Below are positions 18,484 through 27,429 of a stretch of DNA of 64,000 nucleotides, piece after piece (position 1 is the first letter of the stretch; the number at the start of each line of letters is the position of its first letter). Under the pieces are notes generated by a model, which saw only the letters and a program-made list of their open reading frames with translations, searched no databases and was not told where the DNA came from. Origin of the DNA: ELB16-189 sp018266435. GTDB lineage: Bacteria; Bacteroidota; Bacteroidia; Cytophagales; Cyclobacteriaceae. The stretch is taken from NCBI GenBank assembly GCA_030123525.1, contig CP126125.1, forward strand, positions 620,001 to 684,000, given 5' to 3'. The position numbers were made by a program, and so were the translations under genes.

Positions 18484-20043
18484 TTAGATTTTCTTCAGCA
18501 GCTCTGTAATTGAAACCAGTTTCTGAATTTTTTCTTTTACCGATAAAATGGAAATCCGTTCCTGCTTCATTGTATCGCGCTCACGAATCGTTACCGTGTT
18601 ATCTTGCAATGTTTGATGATCTATCGTGATACAGTACGGAGTGCCAATTGCATCCATGCGTCTGTATCTTCTGCCAATGGTGTCTTTGTCTTCGTAGTAG
18701 CAACGAAAATCGTGCTTTAATAAATTCATCACCTCTTCGGCTTTCTCGGGCAAGCCATCTTTCTTCACCAACGGCAACACCGCCATTTTGTACGGAGCCA
18801 ATGCAGGAGGAATGGAAAGCACCACGCGCTCGCCTCCTTCTTCGCCATCTGCACCAGAAATTTTTTCTTCTTTGTAAGCGATTGATAAAATGGATAAGAA
18901 CATCCTGTCTAACCCCACAGAAGTTTCTACTACAAACGGAACATAGTTTGTGTTGCTCTCTGAATCAAAATATTGCAACTTCTTGCCTGAAAATTTTTCG
19001 TGGCTCTTCAAATCAAAGTCTGTTCGGCTATGGATGCCTTCCAATTCTTTAAAACCCATCGGAAAGTTAAACTGAATATCGCACGCAGCGTTGGCATAGT
19101 GTGCTAAGTTCAAGTGGTCGTGGTAACGATAGTTTTCTGTACCCAGCCCTAATGCCTGATGCCATTTCAACCGCTTCGCTTTCCAGAAGTCATACGCCTC
19201 CATCTCGGTGCCCGGCTTCACAAAGTATTGCATCTCCATTTGCTCAAACTCACGCATACGGAAAATAAACTGGCGAGCCACAATTTCATTGCGAAATGCT
19301 TTGCCAATCTGAGCTATACCAAAAGGGATTTTCATCCTTCCGGTTTTTTGCACATTCAGAAAATTCACAAAAATTCCCTGAGCTGTTTCAGGTCTTAAAT
19401 AAATTTTGTTTGCGTCATCAGCTACAGAACCCATCTCGGTAGAAAACATCAAATTGAACTGGCGCACGTCAGTCCAATTTTTAGTGCCGCTGATTGGATC
19501 ATTGATTTCTAAATCCACGATCAGTTGTTTCATAGCAGCCATGTCGTTGGCACTCATTGCCGACTTCAGCCGCTCGTTGGCTACGTCAATTTTCTTTTGG
19601 TATTCCAACACGCGCGGATTGGTTTCGGCAAACATTTTTTTATCAAACGAATCGCCAAAACGTTTTGCTGCTTTCTCTATTTCTTTTTCAATTTTTTCTT
19701 CCATTTTACCGATGGCGTCTTCCACCAGCACATCGGCCCGGTAGCGTTTCTTCGAGTCTTTGTTATCAATCATCGGGTCGTTAAAGGCATCAACGTGCCC
19801 GCTGGCCTTCCACGTGGTGGGGTGCATAAAAATGGCCGCATCAATGCCCACAATGTTATCGTGCAGTTGCGTCATGAACTTCCACCAGTATTCTTTGATG
19901 TTGTTTTTCAACTCCACCCCGTTTTGGCCGTAGTCGTACACGGCACTGAGGCCGTCATAGATTTCGCTGGAAGGAAAAATAAACCCATACTCTTTGGCAT
20001 GGGAAATCACTTTTTTCAAAAGGTTTTCAGAATCGTTTGCCAT
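18484..20043 (-). CDS. glyS: Glycyl-tRNA synthetase, alpha2 type
   Basis: A 519-residue class II aminoacyl-tRNA synthetase that charges tRNA-Gly. It is the single-chain homodimeric form related to the archaeal and eukaryotic enzymes, not the alpha/beta heterotetramer. Motifs visible include YGFIFPSSEIYDGLSAVYDYG near the start, LRPETAQGIFVNF, IAQIGKAFRNEI with REFEQMEMQYF (motif 2), and EGIHSRTDFDLKSH. The C-terminal anticodon-binding domain follows from about residue 410. It is preceded on its strand by a TATTTTTG element at 20051-20058 that may be its promoter. Confidence 0.96.
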   Translation of the reverse strand: MANDSENLLKKVISHAKEYGFIFPSSEIYDGLSAVYDYGQNGVELKNNIKEYWWKFMTQLHDNIVGIDAAIFMHPTTWKASGHVDAFNDPMIDNKDSKKRYRADVLVEDAIGKMEEKIEKEIEKAAKRFGDSFDKKMFAETNPRVLEYQKKIDVANERLKSAMSANDMAAMKQLIVDLEINDPISGTKNWTDVRQFNLMFSTEMGSVADDANKIYLRPETAQGIFVNFLNVQKTGRMKIPFGIAQIGKAFRNEIVARQFIFRMREFEQMEMQYFVKPGTEMEAYDFWKAKRLKWHQALGLGTENYRYHDHLNLAHYANAACDIQFNFPMGFKELEGIHSRTDFDLKSHEKFSGKKLQYFDSESNTNYVPFVVETSVGLDRMFLSILSIAYKEEKISGADGEEGGERVVLSIPPALAPYKMAVLPLVKKDGLPEKAEEVMNLLKHDFRCYYEDKDTIGRRYRRMDAIGTPYCITIDHQTLQDNTVTIRERDTMKQERISILSVKEKIQKLVSITELLKKI

Positions 20044-20197
20044 AAGGGTGCAAAAATAAGATAGAAGTTGGAAGTTGAGGACTGAGAGCTAAAAGTTTTT
20101 TAAGGTCAATATGACCTGAATTTTATAAACGTTTGTGCCCGGCTTGTAACATTCTGGTTTGCGCACCGTCATCTCAGCAACTTTGACAAAAGTTTTT

Positions 20198-21109
20198 ATG
20201 ACATCTTATTGTTTGCAGACTCAGCATCTCACGCATTATTATTCTACATCAGAAAAAGTGCTGAACCAAATTAATTTGCAAGTGCCTCGGGGTTCTATCT
20301 ACGGTTACCTTGGTCCGAACGGGGCGGGCAAAACGACAACACTTCGTTTAGTACTCGGGTTACTCCGTGTACAAGAAGGCGAGGTATTCATTTTTGACAA
20401 ACCTTTTAATCAACATCGGCTTGAGCTATTAAAATCGATCGGCTCAATGATTGAAAGCCCTTCCCTATACGGCCATTTAACAGCCTATGAAAATCTTGAT
20501 CTCTTACAGCGAATTTACAAGTGCCCGAAAGCACGCATAGCTGAAGTGCTTAGCTTAGTAGGGTTAGCCAATACGGGAAGCAAAAAGGCCAGTCAATTTT
20601 CATTGGGCATGAGGCAACGGTTAGGTATTGCCATAGCATTGCTTCATAATCCATCCTTTTTGATTTTGGATGAACCCACTAATGGCCTTGACCCAAACGG
20701 CATGATTGAAGTGCGAGAGTTATTAAAAAAACTGAACCGGGAGCAAAGAATTACAATTCTCATCTCGAGCCATCTGTTATCAGAGATTGAAAAGATGGTC
20801 ACCCATGTTGGAATTGTGCACAAAGGCAGTATGCTGTTTCAAAGCACACTGGAGGAATTGAAAACCCGGCAGCTACAATCATCATCCATTGAACTGGAAA
20901 CAAGTAACGCAGAGGCGGCTGTGCAAATTGCTAAGGAGTTCAATATCCATCCGGAAATACGCCATGAGAAAATCGTGCTTCCTGTCGTCTCAAAAAAAAT
21001 AGTAGCCCGACTCAACCAGCAATTAGTGCAACAAGGTATTGATGTCTATGCAATCAACATTGTAAAAAATGATCTCGAAACAATTTTCATGGACGTAATA
21101 AATAACTAA
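20198..21109 (+). CDS. ABC transporter ATP-binding protein (CcmA/bacitracin-export type)
   Basis: A 303-residue ATPase subunit. The start at 20198 (MTSYCLQTQHLTHYYS) is used because the upstream in-frame extension is not family-like. It shows Walker A (GPNGAGKTT), Q-loop, signature (FSLGMRQRLGIAIAL), Walker B (FLILDEPTNGLDP) and H-loop (ILISSHLL). The roughly 80-residue C-terminal tail is typical of DUF4162-bearing exporters of the lantibiotic or bacitracin type. It pairs with the membrane subunit starting 2 bp downstream. Confidence 0.92.
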   Translation: MTSYCLQTQHLTHYYSTSEKVLNQINLQVPRGSIYGYLGPNGAGKTTTLRLVLGLLRVQEGEVFIFDKPFNQHRLELLKSIGSMIESPSLYGHLTAYENLDLLQRIYKCPKARIAEVLSLVGLANTGSKKASQFSLGMRQRLGIAIALLHNPSFLILDEPTNGLDPNGMIEVRELLKKLNREQRITILISSHLLSEIEKMVTHVGIVHKGSMLFQSTLEELKTRQLQSSSIELETSNAEAAVQIAKEFNIHPEIRHEKIVLPVVSKKIVARLNQQLVQQGIDVYAINIVKNDLETIFMDVINN

Positions 21110-21111
21110 CG

Positions 21112-21897
21112 ATGACAGCGGCATTTACCTACAGTTTTCAATCAGAGTGGATCAAGAAAAAGAGAACGCTGGCATCCTGGCTGGTAATCATTGGTGGATT
21201 TTTTACTCCTGCCATTGTTATTGTTGCCCGCCTCATCAACCACAGTAAGTTGAAAGAAGCCTACCTGGCAACTGACTACTGGGAAAGGCACTGGAGAAAT
21301 TCATGGGAATCAATGGCTATGTTTTTATTGCCGGTGGGAGTAATCATGGCCACTAGTTTGATAACCCAGATCGAGTACAAGAATAATACATGGAAGCAAG
21401 TGCATACCGCTCCGCTTAGTCTCACGGTTTTATTTTTTTCAAAACTTTTGGTGGTGGTGGTCATGATCGTTCAGTTTTTTATTTTATTTAACGCTGGCAT
21501 TTATGCTTCGGTGATCATACCTTTTTGGTTAGTGAAGGGAGTGCCCTATCCGCCCGAACCAATCAATTATTTTTATTTTTTGAAAGAGAACGCTTTCTAT
21601 TTTATTGATTGCCTGCCCATCATTGCGCTGCAGTACTTGCTCGGACTTCGGTTTAAAAATTTTTTGGTTTCGATTGGAGCCGGTTTTCTACTTTGGGTTG
21701 CATCGCTGGGTTCACTGATTTGGAAATACGGTTATGTGCTGCCTTATACCTATTGTATGTATAATTATTTAAAAGGTGAGACCATCAGCAAAGCCGCCTC
21801 GCCAGCGGTCAACATTCACTGGATGGCACTATTGTACGCTAGTTTTTTTCTGGCTGCCGGGTATGTGTTGTACGTAACACAAAAAGAAAAAGGTTAA
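21112..21897 (+). CDS. ABC transporter permease (ABC-2 type)
   Basis: A 261-residue membrane subunit with about six hydrophobic helices. It starts MTAAFTYSFQSEWIKKKRT, and the pattern SEWIKxKRT then a helix is typical of ABC-2 permeases paired with bacitracin or lantibiotic-immunity type ATPases. It follows the ATPase gene by 2 bp, forming a two-gene exporter. The substrate is unknown. The gene is followed by decayed sequence. Confidence 0.88.
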   Translation: MTAAFTYSFQSEWIKKKRTLASWLVIIGGFFTPAIVIVARLINHSKLKEAYLATDYWERHWRNSWESMAMFLLPVGVIMATSLITQIEYKNNTWKQVHTAPLSLTVLFFSKLLVVVVMIVQFFILFNAGIYASVIIPFWLVKGVPYPPEPINYFYFLKENAFYFIDCLPIIALQYLLGLRFKNFLVSIGAGFLLWVASLGSLIWKYGYVLPYTYCMYNYLKGETISKAASPAVNIHWMALLYASFFLAAGYVLYVTQKEKG

Positions 21898-21933
21898 TGC
21901 AAGAGACTGGTTAAGGCCGATGAGCTAATCTGA

Positions 21934-22226
21934 ATTTCGGTCTTCTTCTTAACAGTAGCTCACTATAAGGATCGGTCGGATATATTTTTTGTGCCGTCCG
22001 CTCTTAACGACCAGGACAAGTTGAATCATTTTTTTAGGGCACATTCATTTTCATATGAAGCTTTGCCCACTGCGAAAGAATTTGCAAAAAAAAAATGAAC
22101 ATCAACTCATACCCAACTCACATTATCGTAGATTCGCAAGGAATAAAAAAAGAAGTGATAGTTGGTGGACGAGATAACATGAACAAAATTCTTATAGAAG
22201 CTATTGATAAAGTGCTGATAAAATAG
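21934..22226 (+). pseudogene. Remnant of a TlpA-like thioredoxin-fold gene
   Basis: Two consecutive frames together give the C-terminal half of a thioredoxin-like (TlpA/redoxin) protein. HYKDRSDIFFVPSALNDQDK and SYEALPTAKEFAKK run from 21961 into a run of ten A bases at 22086-22095, then stop. After a one-base shift the match continues as NINSYPTHIIVDSQG and VIVGG to the TAG at 22224. The cis-proline region (SYPTH) is present. The N-terminal half with the CxxC active site is missing or unreadable. The fragment from the ATG at 22095 alone would encode 43 residues. The assignment rests on pattern recognition. Confidence 0.6.
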
Positions 22227-22344
22227 TGTGTGTTAACCCGTGGTTCAAACACCTCGTTGCCGATTTGGCGTTGTCAACTTCACCTTGTACCATCTTCATG
22301 AAACAAAAAGATTTGGCTGAGCGTCTTACCCTAAATCATTCAGT

Positions 22345-22440
22345 ATGGCACTCCGAATAATTATTTTCATCTCCATTCTTTCGATTGGTACACTGAACGC
22401 GCAGAACTACCACTGCTCAATTGATGATGCAGACGTTTAA
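22345..22440 (+). other. Small reading frame with signal-peptide character, probably a relic
   Basis: A 31-residue frame begins MALRIIIFISILSIGTLNAQ, which looks like a complete Bacteroidota signal peptide with a cleavage site after NAQ. It ends only 11 residues later. It may be the broken start of an exported-protein gene, in line with the decayed thioredoxin-like sequence just upstream. No downstream continuation was found in the other frames. The rest of 22227-22511 shows nothing I can name. Confidence 0.3.
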
Positions 22441-22511
22441 ATAAGTTCTTTTATTTGATGAGGGATGGGCTCAATCACTCGCACATAGAGTGATCAAGCG
22501 ATTTTTGAATT

Positions 22512-23780
22512 TTACGAAAAAGGTTTATCAATTGACTCGCTTTGAGGAGTAAACCACTTCACTCCTTGCTCGGTCATGTAAGCACAATCTTCCAGGCGGA
22601 TACCGAACTCGCCATAAATAGAAATGGTGGGCTCAATGCTAAAACACATTCCGGGTTTGAGCGGTTGTTTATTTCCCAATACCATGTTTCCCCACTCGTG
22701 CCCGTCCATACCGATGCCGTGACCGGTGCGGTGCGGAAGTCCCGGCACTTTGTAGCCGGGGCCAAAACCCGCATCGGTGATTATCTTGCGTGCAGCAATG
22801 TCAACATTCTCGCAAGGAGCATTTAGTTTTGCTGCGGCAAAACCAGCCGACTGCGAAGCTTTTTCAAGATTCCATATTTCACGCTGGCGCTTGGTGGGTT
22901 CGCCAAAAACAAAAGTGCGTGTAATATCAGAAGCATAGCCATCTACACTGCAACCTCCATCTATCAATATCACATCGCCTTTTTTTAGTTTTTGTGGCGT
23001 ACTGCTTCCATGCGGAAAAGCGGTGTACTCGCCAAACGAAACGAATGCACCACCGCGAGCACCCAGTTTGCTGTGTGCGCGCGAAATAATTCCTGCTAAA
23101 TCTCCCTGTGTCATACCTTCTTCGATAGAACCGTAGGAAGCTTTGTAGGCTGCCAGCGTAATGTCGTTGGCTTTTTGCATCAACGCTAATTCTGCCGGGC
23201 TCTTGAACAGGCGGCAGCCAACTGTTACTACATCGGCACTCAGGTATTCAAGGTGCGGAGATTCTTTGCGTATGCCATCAAAAAGAAAAAAACGCACACG
23301 TTCTTCCATACCTATCCTTCCGGTTTTTATTCCCCAATCGGAAAAAATTCCGCCCACAACTTTATACGGGCTCTCATGTTCTTCCCACACACGCACGTCA
23401 TTGCCAATCTTGATTAGTTCGCGTAGGCGTGCTTCTTCAAAATGCGGCCCCACATATTTTACTTCGCCTTTGGCGGGGATAATTGCCGCCATCATGCGTT
23501 CGCTATTGCCCCAGTCCACACCGGTAAAATATTTCATCGATGTGCCGCCATCGAGATAGATGGCATCGATTTTATTTTCGACCATCAGTTTTTGCGCTTT
23601 TTCAATTCTTGCTTTGCGCTCTTCTACAGTAATGGGTTTACTATCATCCGTCATTGGTTTTAGCTGATCGAGAGCCGTTGAATAGCTTGATGTGATCATT
23701 GGCTTTGCATAACCGGTTATTGCACTTGCTGCGGCAATACCGGTTACCGATGTGCGGATGAAATTTCTTCGGGTAGTCAT
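22512..23780 (-). CDS. Exported M24-family aminopeptidase (Xaa-Pro dipeptidase-like)
   Basis: A 422-residue metallopeptidase that probably removes N-terminal residues next to proline from peptides in the periplasm. The N-terminus TTRRNFIRTSVTGIAAASA is a twin-arginine signal with a hydrophobic stretch. A creatinase-like N-domain (about 50-190) precedes the pita-bread catalytic domain. The metal-site motifs are visible: DGGCSVDGYASDITRTF (two Asp), HRTGHGIGMDGHE (His), SIEPTISIYG (Glu) and RLEDCAYM (Glu). It is a single gene. Confidence 0.93.
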   Translation of the reverse strand: MTTRRNFIRTSVTGIAAASAITGYAKPMITSSYSTALDQLKPMTDDSKPITVEERKARIEKAQKLMVENKIDAIYLDGGTSMKYFTGVDWGNSERMMAAIIPAKGEVKYVGPHFEEARLRELIKIGNDVRVWEEHESPYKVVGGIFSDWGIKTGRIGMEERVRFFLFDGIRKESPHLEYLSADVVTVGCRLFKSPAELALMQKANDITLAAYKASYGSIEEGMTQGDLAGIISRAHSKLGARGGAFVSFGEYTAFPHGSSTPQKLKKGDVILIDGGCSVDGYASDITRTFVFGEPTKRQREIWNLEKASQSAGFAAAKLNAPCENVDIAARKIITDAGFGPGYKVPGLPHRTGHGIGMDGHEWGNMVLGNKQPLKPGMCFSIEPTISIYGEFGIRLEDCAYMTEQGVKWFTPQSESIDKPFS

Positions 23781-23946
23781 TGCGTTGGGGTTTACTTAAA
23801 ATCAACTTCGAAAAAATAGTGATTTATTTGCTCCCCTTCTACTACTATTTTGAGTGCGGTAGATATGTATTTTTCCGTAAATAGCGATCAGAAGCCTTGG
23901 CCTCGCATTAGTTGGGTTAGTTATCGTAAAACTTGTTAATACAAAT

Positions 23947-24162
23947 ATGAACTACAACCTCATTCTCAAATTCATTTACAAACAAGGTGGCACCGGCAAT
24001 GTGATGGAGGCATTGGGCTGGGATGCTTCAAAACATGAAGAAGGTTTTATCATTGCCAACGAAATGCAAAACCTGAATTATGTGAAATTGCTTTATTCCA
24101 ATTTCAACAAAAACCTGATTGTGGTTGAACTTACCCGGGTAGGCATTGGGGCGGCAAAGTAA
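23947..24162 (+). CDS. Hypothetical 71-residue protein
   Basis: Not recognised. A compact, soluble, 71-residue protein starting MNYNLILKFIYKQGGTGNVME, with the helix-loop-strand look of a small winged-helix domain (IYKQGGTGNVMEAL, then LIVVELTRVG). It has no signal peptide and no cysteine. It is an isolated gene with a clear hairpin terminator about 30 bp behind it, which supports it being real. Confidence 0.6.
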   Translation: MNYNLILKFIYKQGGTGNVMEALGWDASKHEEGFIIANEMQNLNYVKLLYSNFNKNLIVVELTRVGIGAAK

Positions 24163-24192
24163 TAGCGGGGTGCCTGCTACAGGTAATCTTTG

Positions 24193-24219
24193 AAAGCTAT
24201 AACCAAGTATAGCTTTTTT
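24193..24219 (+). terminator. Rho-independent terminator after the 71-residue protein gene
   Basis: A 9-bp perfect stem (AAAGCTATA / TATAGCTTT) with a 6-base loop runs straight into a T run. It lies 30 bases past the stop codon at 24162. Confidence 0.8.
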
Positions 24220-24293
24220 ACGTTAGAAATGGTATTAGCAAAAAACTCTGCACGCTTATTTCTACCTGATCTTTTAACTTAAATTTTATCACA

Positions 24294-25082
24294 ATGAAAA
24301 CAATTAATCATTTGTTGGTAGGGGTTAGTCTTTTGTTTTTAACAGCATCGTGTGCCATCATTCGTCCGGGCGAAGTAGGCATGAAACAATCACTTGGCAA
24401 ACTTCAAAAAGCTACACTTTCGCAAGGGGCTTATTTTTTTAACCCCTTTATCACTACGGTAAAAAAAATAAATACGCGTACCGTGGAAGCCTACAACGAA
24501 CTGGAGGTGCCCACCAAAGAAGGACTTACGGTAAAGGCAGAAGTTTCTTTATTGTATCATGTGCAGAAAGACGCTGCCCCTGATGTTTACATCAATTACG
24601 GCAAAAATTACCAGGAAGTAATTGTTGAAACCAACTTCAGGGCAGTAGTAAGACACATCAGTGCGCGGTACATGGCCAAAGAATTGTTCTCTATTGATCG
24701 TAAAAAATTTGAAACTGAAATTCACGATGAGCTCATCGCAGGGATATTGCCCAAAGGTTTTGTTGTGGATGCCGTGCTGTTAAAAAGCATCACGATGCCA
24801 CCTCAACTTTTTCAGGCCGTTGAAAATAAACTCGAATCCGAGCAACAGTCGTTGCAAATGGAATTTGTTGTCAATAAACAAAAGAAAGAAGCAGAACGTA
24901 TGCAAATTGAAGCGGAGGCTTACAAAAAATACAACAACACCATTTCTGAAAGCCTCTCGGATTTACTTATAAAATGGAATGGCGTTCAGGTGCTGAAAGG
25001 GTTGGTCACTTCACCAAACGCCAAAGTAATCATCACGGATGGAAAAACACCCATGATCATCAACGATCAGCAAGTTCATTAA
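24294..25082 (+). CDS. Prohibitin/SPFH-family lipoprotein
   Basis: A 262-residue band-7 protein. The N-terminus ends in the lipobox LTASC (Cys near residue 20), so it is probably lipid-anchored in the cell envelope rather than a transmembrane prohibitin. The SPFH domain runs from about 25 to 200 (IIRPGEVGMKQSLGKL, then VSLLYHV). A charged helical region with EAERMQIEAEAYKKY follows, which is the usual coiled-coil oligomerisation tail. Proteins of this type form membrane scaffolds; its partner is unknown. It stands alone. Confidence 0.88.
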   Translation: MKTINHLLVGVSLLFLTASCAIIRPGEVGMKQSLGKLQKATLSQGAYFFNPFITTVKKINTRTVEAYNELEVPTKEGLTVKAEVSLLYHVQKDAAPDVYINYGKNYQEVIVETNFRAVVRHISARYMAKELFSIDRKKFETEIHDELIAGILPKGFVVDAVLLKSITMPPQLFQAVENKLESEQQSLQMEFVVNKQKKEAERMQIEAEAYKKYNNTISESLSDLLIKWNGVQVLKGLVTSPNAKVIITDGKTPMIINDQQVH

Positions 25083-25129
25083 CTGCTATGGTTGTATAAT
25101 AATCGGGAGTTGTTTGGCTTGCGATTCTT

Positions 25130-26167
25130 TTAGTTCATCTTAGTTGTCAATTCTTCACAAACCCGCTTCGCAAACCCCGGACCTTCATAAATAAAACCAC
25201 TGTACACCTGCACCAAGTTGGCGCCTGCTTTTATTTTTTCGATAGCATCTTCGGGTTTCATGATTCCGCCTACACCAATGATGGGATAGCTTTTGCCAAG
25301 TTGGTTGCGCAAGTAGGCAATTACTTCAGTCGATTTTTTTGTCAATGGCCTTCCACTTAAACCACCGGTACCTATTTTTGAAATGGCTTGTTGGCCGGTA
25401 ATCAATCCTTCTCTGGAAATGGTGGTGTTGGTTGCGATTACCCCATCGGTTCGAGTTTCGAGGAGAATTTCTACAATGTCATCCAGTTGTGAGGTTGTTA
25501 AGTCAGGGGCGATTTTCAGCAACACCGGCTTTGCTTTCTCTTTTGAAGCACTCAGCTTTTTCATGTGAAGCATTAAATTTTTCAACGGTTCTTTTTCTTG
25601 CAGTTCGCGCAAGCCAGGCGTATTGGGCGAACTTACATTTACCACAAAATAATCAACATACGGATAGAGTGCTTCAAAGCAATACTCATAATCAGCAACG
25701 GCATTTTCATTAGGTGTAATTTTATTTTTGCCGATGTTGCCCCCAACAATGATTTTTGATTTTCTTTTTTTCAATCGTTCTGCTGCGGCAAGAACACCCT
25801 CATTGTTAAAGCCCATCCGGTTGATCAGTGCCTGATCTTGCGGCAAACGGAACAAGCGTGGTTGATCATTTCCCGGCTGAGGTCTGGGCGTGAGTGTTCC
25901 TATTTCGATAAAACCAAAACCAAGACATGCCAATTCATCAACCAGCTTAGCATCTTTATCAAAACCTGCGGCAAGCCCAACCGGGTTTTTGAAGTTGAGC
26001 CCAAACAATTCCTTTTCCAGGGATGAGGGTTCGCTCACATAAAAAAAACGGAGAATGTTTTTTATAAATGGCATTTTGCCAATACATGACAGGAAAGAAA
26101 AAATGAAATGATGGATTTTTTCGGGGTCGAAGAGAAACAGAATAGGGCGAATGAAGATCTTGTACAT
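25130..26167 (-). CDS. pyrD: Dihydroorotate dehydrogenase (quinone), class 2
   Basis: A 345-residue flavoenzyme of de novo pyrimidine synthesis. It oxidises dihydroorotate to orotate with quinone as acceptor. The N-terminal amphipathic region (MYKIFIRPILFLFDPEKIHHF) that docks to the membrane marks class 2. FMN and substrate motifs are NPVGLAAGFDKDAK, EIGTLTPRPQPGN, NRMGFNN, VNVSSPNTPGLRELQ (with the catalytic serine of this class) and GVGGIMKPEDA. It is a single gene. Confidence 0.96.
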   Translation of the reverse strand: MYKIFIRPILFLFDPEKIHHFIFSFLSCIGKMPFIKNILRFFYVSEPSSLEKELFGLNFKNPVGLAAGFDKDAKLVDELACLGFGFIEIGTLTPRPQPGNDQPRLFRLPQDQALINRMGFNNEGVLAAAERLKKRKSKIIVGGNIGKNKITPNENAVADYEYCFEALYPYVDYFVVNVSSPNTPGLRELQEKEPLKNLMLHMKKLSASKEKAKPVLLKIAPDLTTSQLDDIVEILLETRTDGVIATNTTISREGLITGQQAISKIGTGGLSGRPLTKKSTEVIAYLRNQLGKSYPIIGVGGIMKPEDAIEKIKAGANLVQVYSGFIYEGPGFAKRVCEELTTKMN

Positions 26168-26402
26168 TTAATCGTTGCCAATAGCTGATGGGCGGTTAAG
26201 ACTTCAACAAAGATAATTGCGATGTGCTCAACATAAAAAGAATACAACTATCCGGTGATGGGATTTTCTTTTTTTGTTTTCATGACCCTAAGTTTAATAA
26301 TCATGATAGTTTTTAAAAATAACCGGGCAGGCTCTGATGGTAAACATTCAACCCTTGCGGTTCGCATCCGCATTGGGCATTCGCACTGTTATTAGTTGCT
26401 GC

Positions 26403-27152
26403 TCAGATAATCTCAAGTCCAATTTTTTGAAATCCCCCTAAAGTGGGGCTATCGGGAGGCAACTCAGTAATCAATGTATGAATAGATTCGGTATCACATA
26501 CTTTGAATCGTTGGATTGAGCTTAATTTTTCGGAAATAGTAAGAGCCACCACTCGTTTAGATGCCCTGATCATGGATTTTTTCAACTGAACCACCTCCCA
26601 ATCAAACTCGGTTAGCCCTTCTTGTACATCCAAATAACCAGTACCCAAAAAACACACATCGGCTTTTACTTGTGCTAGCGTGTTCAAAGTGTCTCCTCCC
26701 AGTGCAATCTGGGCTTCATGTGATAATCGGCCGCCAACGAAAATCGTTTCGATATTAGGGTGCTCCAACAACTGCAAAGCCACCGGCAGACTGGGTGTGA
26801 AAATTGTAAGAGGAAAGTGATCGGGCATAAGCCGCGCCAGTTCAAGATTAGTAGTACCGCCACTCATCAGAATGACTTGTTCTTCTTTTATTAAAGAAAT
26901 AGCCTTTCTGCCTATCTGGGATTTATCGGCATGGGCGTAAATATCATCCTCTTTATAGTTATAAATATGGAAAGAGTTTGAGACAGCCCCACCATGCACC
27001 TTTTTAATCTTTCCTTGTTCATCCAAAAACTTAAGATCCCTTCGGATGGTGTCTTCCGAGACATTCAGTTTGATGGCAATGTCATACAATAGCACCCTAT
27101 TCCGCACCTTAACCTCATTAAGGATATAATTCAGCCTCTCTTCTTTCAGCAT
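26403..27152 (-). CDS. DeoR/GlpR-family transcriptional regulator
   Basis: A 249-residue sugar-phosphate-responsive regulator. The start at 27152 (MLKEERLNYILNEV) is the family-like one. A winged helix-turn-helix (about 5-60, IAIKLNVSEDTIRRDLKFL) is followed by a GG-rich sugar-isomerase-like effector domain (MSGGTTNLELARLMP, FVGGRLSHEAQIALGGD). It is divergent from the SusC gene, with 277 bp between start codons, so it most likely controls that cluster. A DeoR regulator, rather than a hybrid two-component or ECF system, is less usual beside SusC/SusD genes. Confidence 0.9.
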   Translation of the reverse strand: MLKEERLNYILNEVKVRNRVLLYDIAIKLNVSEDTIRRDLKFLDEQGKIKKVHGGAVSNSFHIYNYKEDDIYAHADKSQIGRKAISLIKEEQVILMSGGTTNLELARLMPDHFPLTIFTPSLPVALQLLEHPNIETIFVGGRLSHEAQIALGGDTLNTLAQVKADVCFLGTGYLDVQEGLTEFDWEVVQLKKSMIRASKRVVALTISEKLSSIQRFKVCDTESIHTLITELPPDSPTLGGFQKIGLEII

Positions 27153-27429
27153 AATTTCCTGCAAATAGTTGCAGCGGTAAAGAACTCAGGATATGGTAAA
27201 TTAAATTAGTATTAAATAATTCTCGAAAAGTATTGCATAATTAATTAAAAATTTCATTATTTTAAAGTAAAAATCAGCAAAAATCAGCAACACAACTTAA
27301 ACTAACTACAAAAATGCCAGAAAAAAAACACCTCCGCCAACAGGATTATTGGTTCCAAACCAGGTTTGGCCCATACCCTCTATCCAGATTAGTGATGTTT
27401 AATGCCTTAAACCTAAATCAGATTCATGT

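Noticed and set aside
22299..22361. Frame starting MKQKDLAERLTLNHS, resembling the start of a helix-turn-helix protein
   Set aside because: It stops after 20 residues, overlaps the signal-peptide-like frame and has no continuation in other frames.
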